Shown: positions 46,353 to 56,444 of the stretch, piece after piece
Layout: each line of letters opens with the position of its first letter
Numbering within the stretch: position 1 is the first letter of the stretch
DNA from: Cytidiella melzeri
Lineage: Eukaryota; Basidiomycota; Agaricomycetes; Polyporales; Irpicaceae
Assembly (NCBI GenBank): GCA_022592445.1
Contig: JABYQR010000040.1
Coordinates: forward strand, 62,001-126,000
Length of the DNA stretch: 64,000 bases
Direction: 5' to 3'
Program-made: the position numbers and the translations under genes
Notes under the pieces: model-generated
What the model saw: the letters and a program-made list of their open reading frames with translations, nothing else
Told to the model about the DNA's origin: nothing
The model's database searches: none

Positions 46353-48878
46353 ATGTCGGACGACTTCGAGGGCTCGGATCTCACAGATTTGGACGACGAG
46401 CCGTATACCCAGGAGAGCAATACGGCATCTCAGAAGAAGAAGAAGGCGACAAAGCCTTCAGAGGACTCTTACAAAGTTCGCGGGGCACTCAGAGCACCCC
46501 GTACCATCACTTTATCTGCCGGCTCGTTGTATGGTATGAAACAGAAAGCTTGCACATTACCATAAGATTGACCGAGTCTTCTTACGCAGAGCAACTACAC
46601 GCAAACGACATCAATTTGGATGCGGAATACCAGCGAGGCAAGGATGGCATGATAGCTTTTGACGGACTCTATGCTTACGAGGCCTTTCAGATGTCGTGTG
46701 GCCGGTCAGCAAACAAATAGGTAAGCCTTCCAGTGTTTGACATGTACCACACAGGCTCAGTATAGTTTGGTCTTAGGTCTTATAGATTCCCTCTTCCGGA
46801 ACTTCTACATCCCGCCAGTAATATTCTGTGGGTGTAACCCTTTTTCACGTCGACTTTTCAATAACTCGTTGTTCAGCCGCCACAGAATTGCCGGATGGGA
46901 CGTCCCAGAAGGTTTGCATCGACGGAAAGCAACGTCTAACTTCGATATGGCGGTGCGTGTTACTGCAAAGTAGGGTGGTACTGTGGCTCACTCCCTATTT
47001 ATTCGATGTATCGGGATCGTCCGCTTTGTCAAACTTGACGGGACCAGGTTTATGGAAGGCTTTGTGAGTGTTCTCCCAAACATGAGACGGATATGCTGCT
47101 GATACTTGGTCAGATTCCTCGTAATGTCACTTACGCATTTATCCTCCTCCTTTGCTGACATTGATGTACAACAGACAAGGATCCGTATGTATTCTCGCCT
47201 CAAAGTTAGCATGCCGTACTGACACCATTATTGTCCAGATTCACGAATGAGAAGTTTTTCTTCAAGGAATTACCAGACAGGAAAGAAAAAGGCAAATTAC
47301 TTCCCGAGAGATATCGAAAGATATTCGTAAACAAACAACTCGTGAGTCATTTTTCGCTGTATTGCACCTTAGCTCATGTGGCGTTCAGGTTTGCATGGAA
47401 TACTCAGATATGACAGACAGCGACGAGAGGGAGGTTTTTCAGGTAAGCTCTCGCTTGAAGAAAATGTGCAGTCCTAAGTATTTCCTACAGCGAGTTCAAC
47501 TGGGTATGGCCCTCACACCAGCAGGTGGGTAGAGCGCTTGGTATTGCACAAAGTTATGAAATGCTCATTTATGACACTTATAGAAAAATTACAAGCGGTC
47601 CACAGCGATGCTAGCGTCTTCCTTCATGAGCTACAACAGGAGTACGTCAACGACAGGCTGGCTGACCATCTGGAATGGGACATTACCAGGGCCGCCGACT
47701 TCCGTTGCTTGAGCACGGCTGTATACATCTTGGAGAAGACTCCCACAACGACCAGTCCAGGCATCGCCACGGTTCACAAATGGCTCGAAGAGTCGGAGGC
47801 TTTCTCGCATGACTTTGCTGAACGGGTTCACCAAACGTTAAGGATCTTCGTGTGGTTAGCGGAAGATCAGGAGTGTTCGCATTGCTTCAACTTAGAGAAG
47901 GAGAAGAAGAAGCTGAAGGTCTCTCCGCTGGAATTCGTTGCCACAGTCGTTCTCATACACCAGCACAACTCGAAGGCGACGCTGAGGCAGCTGTCAGATG
48001 CTATCCGAAAGATGCGTCTGGACGTTCGGTCGGTGGAGCAAGACATTCGACTCAATTCGCGCTGCATGCGAATAGTAATGACCTTCATCAAAACCTTGAA
48101 AGTATCCCAGCTGAAGGCAGATCCTGACGAGGAGACGGCGAATGTCGCGATCAAGAAACTGTACAAGCCCAAGCCGAAATTGGACGATGATTCCGATCGT
48201 GAAGTAGAGGCGAAGTCACCGAAGAAGAGCTTAGCGAAAAGGAAGAGAGAGTTCAGTGATGACGAGTATCAGCCCCAGAAACCTATACCTACTCAGCGCA
48301 CCTCGAAGATCGCAGTGAAGGCGTCGCCGCCCAGGACCGCTGATCTTGGTGGTCGAGGGCAGTCATTGCGCTCGTCTCAAACAGCTCGACCTATCTCTGC
48401 CCCTACATCTTCCGCCAAACCTCTGGTCACTCAGCCTCCTGCACCTCACACTCCAGCGCCGTCTCTCCCCCCTCCCCCCACTGAGCCCCGCATGCATCCC
48501 GACCGATTGGCCGCTCTCCGAGAGGCGAAAACTGGCGTTGCCGTCCCGTCGTATGTGCCACCTCAACGGAATGGTCACTTCGACCCCAACTCTCCTGCTT
48601 ATCCACTCCCCAACTCCCCGTTTTCTTCGTACCAATCACGTTGGCAGGACTCGACCATGGTCCGTACGGGCCTCGTGATACCAACATCTGACGTTGGGCC
48701 GCCACCGCTCTCCTCGGATTCCAGAGCTGGCTTTCGAGATGCTCCCTGGTCGAGTAGCAGTGGTATCCACCAACCAGCAGGTTCTACTGTGCCGAACCGG
48801 CCTGTCTCTTACGCGAGGGATGAGAAGTACGATAGAAGTTACAACGACAGGTACCCAGGGGCGAGGTATGCTCGCTGA
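46353..48878 (+). CDS. DUF262 (GmrSD-N / ParB-like) domain protein
   Basis: In bacteria DUF262 is the N-terminal half of GmrSD-type modification-dependent nucleases and related defence proteins. Fungal relatives are uncharacterised. An acidic N-terminus (MSDDFEGSDLTDLDDEPYTQ) and a Lys-rich stretch precede the domain. Core blocks are INLDAEYQRDVVWPVSKQIG, LIDSLFRNFYIPPVIF and VCIDGKQRLTSIWRF, the last being the D-G-x-Q-R catalytic-type motif. FTNEKFFFKELP and VQLGMALTPAEKLQAV follow. The last exon (about 446 codons) has a helical part and then a long Pro/Ser-rich disordered tail ending YPGARYAR-stop. No HNH motif typical of the C-terminal nuclease half is visible. The intron at 46638-46690 uses a GC donor (CGAG|GCAAGG). 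Confidence 0.85.
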
Positions 48879-49230
48879 CTGTAGCCAAAATGTCTGTGTA
48901 CGTCCTTCTGCCCTGACTAAAAGTTTCATACTGATAATCACAAGTAGTTGAAAGTGGTTTCTAGTATCCGAGTGTCCTACTCCAGCACGTTTTTTGTTAT
49001 ATTTATTAAATCCAAGGGATTGCATATCAGATAACAGAGTCGAGATTTACTGCGTCCTTGACGACATTCCCCAGACTCATGTGTTAACCTGCCTACCTGC
49101 ATTCCTAATGATTTGGCCGTCTTATGTGTGCTCTCTGTATTTTATTTTATTTGCAGTACCGCTGCTAACACACTTGAAGCTTCTATTCGAGACAATCTTT
49201 TGTGGCGTGAATATTCTTTCCCCGACGGTG
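48879..49230. other. Convergent 3' intergenic region
   Basis: Between the DUF262 gene (+) and the DAL5-type transporter (-). No feature was recognised. Confidence 0.45.
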
Positions 49231-51189
49231 TCACAGATAGTACCGGAAATTCGCATGCCTAAGCAAAAGTGTGTCAACGTCGTGTACCCAGTGACACGAG
49301 CCTCACGAGATACTGACCTATCCCCGAGGTCACCTAGATCTTCACCCAACATGTCCGACCTCTTAACTTGCTTGCCTGCGGCTTGATCACGCAGAATGTT
49401 GTCGCGACGGTAACTCCACCATAAGACTATACCAGATGCGAAGGCAATGGCGTAACAGCCGAGGTTGATGGCATGTCCATTCACAAATCGAGGTGCCCAA
49501 GCGGCTCTATAGATCTGACCAGATATTGCGCCTCCAATATTGCCCATGGAAAAGATGAGGCCGGTGGCGGCGGCACGCTTATTTGAGCCGGCTACGTTCT
49601 GAGCGACCCAAGCCCACATCGTAGAGATAGGGATGAACCTGAGGGATCGGTGAATGAGTATGACATCAAGGATACGTTTCTCAAGACGACGTACATGAAC
49701 ATGACGAAGAAGAACATTATGTATCGCGCAACCAGGTTAGTTGTCGCCATCAGCACAATCAAGGCGACGCTGACGACAGAGATGCTGATCAGGTAATGCG
49801 TGATTCGAGAGCCGTACTTGTCGGTTGTCCACCCGGCTAGTAAGACGACGATGAAGCCCAGGCCTAATGCGTAGCGAGTCAAATGGTAATCAAACTCTGT
49901 GAGAAGCGTCAAAGCTCACCGTATGGAGGCACGCTCATCAGCGTTGCGGAAGTTCCCTTGTAACCTAGCCCCGTCACTACAGTCGGAAGGGAAAGCACAA
50001 CGCTGTACACAGGAATGTAGTTCGTCAAATACATGAGACCCCAGAGATAAGTTCGCCAGTCTGTGAAAGCGGACTTGATTTGGTGACTTGAGTATGTTTC
50101 TCTCGCTCTCAGAGCGCGATCGGCCTCATTGGTTAGAATTATGACTTGACGCTCCTCCTCTGTAAGCCAAGTAGCTGAAGTAGCATCGCTAGTCATGAAT
50201 AGGTATGCCAAAACACCAAAGCCGGCGGTGATAGTTCCTTCAACGATGAATATCCACCTGTGTCGAGATGAGCTAACCGCATTATGTAGGGGCCATATTC
50301 AGTGACGCACCGCCAACCTGCAATGCCATGTACGCCATCTAATGCGTGAATGGCTGTAGCAAGGAGGCCTCCTGCAGCACGATTACCGTTCTGCAATACA
50401 ACAATAAGTGCAATCTGCACTCACCGAAGGCGCCAGTAAGCTGGAAAAGAGGTCAATAATGTTTCCTGTTCGAGATAGTATCCGGACTTGCCGAGACAGA
50501 TGAGTACAGGACGGCAAATCGCCTTCCTTGCATGTCGCGAGGATACCACGAGCCAACTAGAGCAGATCATATGAGCACATTACAACAGATATCACGAATG
50601 ACATACTCCAATAGATGATACCGGGAATAAATCCAGCTTCCGCGAGCCCAAGGAAGAAGCGAGCGGTAGTCAGGCCAGCAGAGCTTTTCACTACGGCGAT
50701 CAAGCCACATATCACACCCCAGATAATCTGTGAAGTGTTTCAGCACTCTTTCAGACCGAGCATAGAGTACTAACCGTCATCGTAGGAATGTACCATGTGG
50801 GACCTATGCGCTTGATGATGATATTCGACGGCACTTCAAGCACCACATATCCCAGGAAAAAGATGGACAGCGCCAAGTTGTACTGGTTGTCGGTTAGACG
50901 CAGCGACTTGTATAGACCAAGAACCTTCGCGTTGCCGATATTTGCTCTGTAAGCACATGCGTTCAAGTTAGTGAGAGGGAAGTGCGTTACAGGCCACATA
51001 CCTGTCGATGTATGACGCAAGATATATCAACACAGCAACCGGCATGATATGCCAGTCAACCTTCCGCCACGCTCTCTTCACCAGCTCGGGGTCACAACTG
51101 TCCAAGGGATTCAAATCATACAAGGCCGGCCCGGGCGCGCCCTTTTCAATGGAGGACGTGGAGGCAGCATCGCTTGCATGTTTGCTCAT
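49231..51189 (-). CDS. MFS anion:cation symporter (DAL5 / allantoate permease type)
   Basis: A plasma-membrane importer of organic anions such as allantoate, nicotinate, pantothenate or related compounds; the substrate cannot be assigned. The N-terminus is cytosolic (MSKHASDAASTSSIEKGAPG). It is followed by RKVDWHIMPVAVLIYLASYI and DRANIGNAKVLGL, the hallmark of this subfamily. Then come FFLGYVVLEVPSNIIIKRIG, ARFFLGLAEAGFIPGIIYW, AGWRWIFIVEGTITAGFGV, TWLTEEERQVIILTNEAD and FSMGNIGGAISGQIYRAAWA. The last exon reads DLGDRHANFRYYL-stop at 49231, the conserved C-terminus of the family, and the splice that creates it is in frame. The gene has about ten introns and appears complete. Confidence 0.92.
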
Positions 51190-51511
51190 GATGCTTGGCA
51201 GCGAACGTGCGGTGAAGAGACGAGGTTCCGAAAGGGAAGCACGAACGCCTTATCGACATCTGGTCTTGAAGCTATTATATGGTTTATTGCGCACCTTGGA
51301 TCCACGGTATCTGCGCTCGTAACGCGCACCCCATGCTACGAACCTGAAGCACGCAACAAATCGTCATGTTTAAGCAATCCTTCATTTCCAGCGCTTCTCG
51401 CAAGGCACTCCACATGTAACTGAATTCAGTTACAAGGAAGTCAGAGGCGCACTGCAATTGGCTGACGCGAAAGCGTCAGCCCGGACGAGAATGGCGATAC
51501 TAGGAAAGGAG
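51190..51511. other. Intergenic
   Basis: The promoter side of the DAL5-type transporter and the 3' flank of the F-box gene. No feature was recognised. Confidence 0.4.
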
Positions 51512-54132
51512 GTCTAAAGCGATAACCAGATAAGACAGCTGGATGCGATACGTAAAGCGGCTGTAGGATCACTCACCGTAGACCATAGTCTAAAGACACT
51601 GCCTAGATCGCATAAGCATTGAGCTTGTTTATGATAGGCAACAAAGATACACTTGATAGATTTCCAATTCATACATGCGATGTTCAGAACCTAGCCAACT
51701 TTCCACATCCAGAAAGGACCTGCTCAGAAGCAAGGCATTAACGAAGACTCGAGGGCCAGGCGCGGGCAACGTACCCAGGGGATCCGCTCTATCATGCTCT
51801 GCGCCTGTCCACATACCGAGCACACCCATCGCAGACTTCGCCTCCCCGACTTGTATACCCTCCGTAACCCATTCCACCGTCCCTTCGTCGTCGATCAGCG
51901 AGTACTAGATATATTTGAACCCTGAAGCTCGTAATTTAGTGAGGCGGATAAGCTGTCAGCGTACCATGGTCCATCGAATACTACCATCAGCAATCATTCC
52001 TACTACTCCTTTCATCCTTCGTATGGTGGCACTTCCCGCCGGACCCGCTGCCTCTCCCAGCACATGAATATCCGGACGATGATGGTATCCCGAGACGGTG
52101 CAGGGAGAGTATGATTCCACCCGAAGCCGCATTGGAACGATGCGCATGGCTTCTTGTAGGGTGGGACTATAGAATGCTTTCTGCGACTGTGGGAAACATA
52201 GCGTAAGCAGGGAGCAGCTAAGCTGATTAGTACATGTTTGAACCTTTTGGGCGTTTTCCCCTTCGAAACGCATGCATGGATTAGTGGTTAATATATGAGT
52301 GATAGTATGAGACTTACTGATCAAGTTGCGGTAATCCATCCAACAGACGCACCGTCTAAGCCGATACATGGATATGAGCGTTTCGTGCACAAGATTGCAT
52401 CGAGCTTGGCTTACCGCCATAACCCTGTCACTCCCGCCCAATCATGGCCACCTTTGACGTCCACAGGGTTAAACACGGAACTATGCAGCTTCTGTAAAGT
52501 GTTCGCAATTAAGAATTCAGGGTCTGCCTCGTCCTCCCGTCTGACTGCCGTTGGAGCACTCGATCGTCGAAGACTATCAAGCCATACCAAACCGCTCATG
52601 TCCTTCGGCTTCACCGCTTCGCGCAGATTTGCTTCGACGACAATCCTCACTGCCGCGAGGTAAGTCCAGTCAGCACGCAACTGACTTGGTGTGGGAAAGG
52701 GAGTCTCAGGCTCGGCTGCAGCCTGTGGCGCCTCAGGCTGAGGCTGATGATTATCTTCCTCCTCGCCTGATTCGACTATATGCATATCGTCAGATACAAG
52801 TCCCTGTTCATCCACCTCTTCGGGCTGATACTCGTCGTCCTCGTCTTCATCCTCGTCCTCGCCCTGATGTAAGTGGAAGGGATGTCCGTCAACATGATCA
52901 GCCAAGAATGATGTAATACGTCGCAAGAACGTTCTTTCAACCTCCTGCTCGCTCGCAGAGTTGTCCAAACTTGAAGGGAGAAGATATGGGCCCCAGTGTC
53001 GGACCGGGTTGAGGTACCGGAGATTGTACACGCGCCTTCGAGCCGATCTGCGTGCTCGATTACACTGCTCCTCAATGGACATCGCCAAATCGTCTTCCTC
53101 CCACCATTCGTTCTCTGGGACCTCATTCCCGACCAGACAGTATTCGAAGCGTTGGTCCTCTCTGCGTTGAGCTGCCGACGAAGTGGTAGGCGGAACAGAC
53201 GAATCAAGTCCTGTGCTCTCTCCCGGCAGCGGAGATGTGGAAGCATCATCCGAGGGCTCGGCAGTTTCTGCGCCGGAAATAGGAACAAAGCCTGTACAGC
53301 AGACCAGCTTGCAGAACGCGCGAAATTCGTTAGCTTGTGTTTCATTGTCCCAGACTCCTTGTAAACCGCCGTACAGAAAGGTCCCTGAAAGCTTCTTGAC
53401 GAGATCCGGTGGTAGGCCCTCTGCGACGATTGTCTCAAGCCATCGAATGTTGGCAGACGAGCTCAGTCCAAGCACAAGCGGACGAGGAAGGTCGTTAGTT
53501 CTCGGCAGGGGTCTCGAACTCATGCCTTCGATAGTGTCGTTGTACGCGTTAGGCGGCGGCGGGAAAATCGGGTACCCGGAGGTGAGTGATAATGAAGGTG
53601 GCATATCGTCGCCTCTCTCCCAGCCCGAGCTTTGAGGAGTAATTGAGATGATGACGGTCGGTGGACTGGGTTGTGACGTTGTAATAACGCGCAATATGGG
53701 GAGAATCGCCTCTGTGTTCAATATTGACCTTCTGTCAAGGTCGATTGAGCTTTGAGCAGTTGAAGTTTTGCCCATAGTTCTTTGTCTACACTGCCGTTGC
53801 AGATAGTTCCTCGCCCATACCCGCGATCGATACTCTACGTCCCAGCTAAACTCTGCCGCTTCTTCTGCTCTCAGAATGACTTCAGCCTCTGCATACTGAA
53901 TTTCCTCCTTGGGGAAAAGCCGCGGATCGTCAAAGACTGCGAGGAAGAGTTCTCGCCACAGGTGGTGATCTACGGCTTCATAAATGAGTGACCTCATGGC
54001 GCGACATGTCTGGGCCACAGCGGCCACAGTTGCGTGACATCCTAGAGCTGTGGACAGAACGAGTATGTATTCTATGAGTTCGGAGGGAAGTTCAAGTATT
54101 GCAGAGCCTGAGTGTTGTGTATGGCTTGCCAT
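51512..54132 (-). CDS. Long F-box protein with C-terminal fungal domain
   Basis: The start is MASHTQHSGSAILELPSELI; an in-frame Met 14 codons upstream at 54174 is an alternative. The F-box follows at once (ELPSELIEYILVLSTALG, then CRAMRSLIYEAVDHHLWREL). The large first exon ends HDWAGVTGLWR; it includes an acidic stretch (GEDEDEDEDDEYQPEEVDEQ, residues near 450). Downstream exons read RRCVCWMDYRNLI, RFEGENAQKV, FYSPTLQEAMRIVPMRLRVE, ADGSIRWTM and WVTEGIQVGEAKSAMGVLGM, then WTGAEHDRADPLG. This layout, ending in a DPxG block, is typical of a group of basidiomycete F-box proteins. The 3' end is uncertain: reading on without splicing stops at 51629, while a GT-AG splice after DPLG leads to a stop near 51,512. 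Confidence 0.82.
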
Positions 54133-54500
54133 GGCGCGGCAAGGGCCACAGTAAAGTTGCGGGTCAAGAGGCAAGACTCGATTTCGAAAGTGATCAGGTT
54201 AGGGTAACCTTCGTGGCGCTGTGATTGCCGACAAGTAATCCCGTGCTGCGCAAGTTATGGCCAAAATTACCTTCTTAGTACGCGTTTACAACTAACGATA
54301 ATGAGTGACGGTGTGCTATCTTGCCCTGCAAGGTCAGATTTCAACTTCCTCTGGGAGAACCTATTGAACTGACTCCAATATGCTAGCTAACCACAAGGAA
54401 ACTATCATTGATTGAAGCGCAGGGTGCTGCCATTGACAGTCACGGTGCCAGGCTAACGCTAGTAGTCACCAGTAGGCCTCTCAATAAAGCGTACGCTATC
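54133..54500. other. Divergent promoter between F-box gene and ARH1
   Basis: About 370 bp that must serve both genes. The ARH1 frame is open back to an upstream Met at 54408, which could add a 31-residue N-terminal extension. Confidence 0.45.
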
Positions 54501-56034
54501 ATGCCTCCCCTTAAACTGGCCATCGTGGGTGCTGGTCCATCCTCTTTTTACGTGGCCGCCCGCATGTTGTCCCTTCTCCCCCCAACAAGTCAACATTATG
54601 ACTCACTTCGAATACATATGTACGACCGACTGTGGGCCCCGCATGGATTGGTCCGGTACGGTATCGCACCTGACCACCCGGAAGTGAAGGTTTGTGCTAT
54701 GTCAAGCTCTGATTGCTCTTGCTTACAACTTACAGAACTGTACGCATAAATTTGACACGGCTTCGACGGATCCCCGCTTGAAGTTCTTTGGGAATGTCAA
54801 CGTGGCCTTACAGAACAATCTCTCACCGATTTTGCATGCGATTAACGTCCCTCTTTCAACAATAAAGGCACACTACACGCATCTTCTCCTTGCTTCTGGA
54901 TGCACAGTTCCCACTCCGCATCCTCTGGTCCCGTACTCTCATCACGTCATTCCCGCCCTGTCTTTGGTTCACTGGTACACCTCTCATCCATCATCCGCTG
55001 CAATTCCTCCCCCTCCACTACACAGATCCAGGCATGTCACCGTCATTGGAAACGGTAATGTCGCTTTGGACATCGCTCGAATGCTCCTCTCTTCCCCAGA
55101 ACGCTTGTCGCGATATGATGTTCCTGCGCATGTTCTCGACGTCCTCACGCGATCGCAAGTGCGCCACGTTAGTATTGTTGGTAGGCGTGGCCCGGCAGAA
55201 GCTGCCTTTACAGCCAAAGAGCTTCGGGAGATGATGAACTTGGAAGGAACATTCTTCGTCCCTCTCGATCCCTCAGTGATACAGGAAGCGGAAGCAGCGC
55301 CAAAACTCGAGCGACAACAGAAACGAATCCTCGATCTCTTGAAGAAAGGATCTGCGCTGAAGCCGGGAGAGGCTGAGAAATCTTGGGATCTGTCGTTCTT
55401 TCGGTCGCCAATTGGGATCAGGCAGTCTACAGAGTCTGACTCACAATCTCCAGTGATACTCAACCTAGCACATACAGCTCTCTCGCCTACGAAGTCTGCC
55501 GTGCCTACCGGGGTCCATTCTGAGTTATCCACTTCCTTGGTCGTTGCCGCACTCGGGCACAGCGCAGATCCAAACACGCCATGGTATGACCCCAGCGTTG
55601 GGTACGTGCGGAATCAAGCTGGTCAAGTCCTCGACTCGGATGGGAAGGCTGTGCGAAGAGTGTATGCTAGTGGCTGGGCTGGGATTGGTGCTCGAGGAGT
55701 CTTGGCCACAACAATGATGAACGCGTACGGCGTGGCTGATAGGATACTAGGTGAAACTTTTCCGCACGCGTTCAATTTGGATATCACGCATGCGGAAACT
55801 GAAAGTGTGGAGGTGCTCTCTCCAGAGCTCGAGGACGAAGAAGCCCCGGATGAGATTGAGCAAGCAGTCCGGGAAGGCCAGGTTACTACATATGAAGACT
55901 GGAGAGCTGTTGATGCTGAGGAGGTGAGACGCGGACTGGAGACTGGGAAGGAGAGGGAGAGAATGTGTTGGGATGAGGCGAAGGAATTTCTTCGCAAGTT
56001 CAAAGCTGACAAGGCCAAAACATTCACAACTTGA
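54501..56034 (+). CDS. ARH1: NADPH:adrenodoxin (ferredoxin) oxidoreductase
   Basis: This mitochondrial flavoprotein passes electrons from NADPH to ferredoxin for Fe-S cluster and heme A synthesis. MPPLKLAIVGAGPSSFYVAA carries the FAD-binding GxGxxxxY-type motif, and PHGLVRYGIAPDHPEVK is the family signature. One intron lies near 54,689-54,735. Exon 2 has FFGNVNV, VTVIGNGNVALDIARMLL (NADPH fold), SIVGRRGPAEAAFTAKELRE and YASGWAGIGARGVLATTMMN, all in the canonical order. Translation from 54501 gives no obvious mitochondrial presequence. The in-frame upstream Met at 54408 would add a stretch containing basic residues and might be the real start. Confidence 0.93.
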
Positions 56035-56444
56035 CAGCATATCAATAATACAACACAGTGTAACAGCTGTTAATCGATGTTGCCACTGCTCACCGCGCAT
56101 TTCCTGGGCCGATAATAAAGATTTCATGAATATATGTGTTAGATCATTTTACAATCCTTGACGGCCCGGGAAATCTGGCTGGTAAATCTAGTGGCGCACG
56201 GACGAAACTTGAAGGCCTTGAACTTGCATCGCTACCACTTGCTCTCTCGCGGATAGTAGATACCTTCTCACCACGTATTACGGGTGACAGCGGTTTTGAG
56301 TCTTGTATAAGTAAGTTCAACTGCGTTTACAACCTACTCGAAACCGTTTTGTTTACGTGCCACACTCAGGCTTCGACCCGAAACGGTTGTCATCTCCATC
56401 GCCTACCAGTATCATATCGCCGGCTCTTCCGTCTGTTCCACTGA
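56035..56444. other. Intergenic
   Basis: Between ARH1 and the disordered-protein gene. A plus-strand open stretch at 56136-56444 might be 5' coding sequence of the next gene, but the frame does not join cleanly. Confidence 0.4.

Noticed and set aside
52776..53635. Frames of 120-220 codons on both strands within the long F-box gene
   Set aside because: They overlap the main coding exon in other frames and show no family signature.
54984..56045. Antisense frames over ARH1
   Set aside because: Shadows of a clearly conserved gene.
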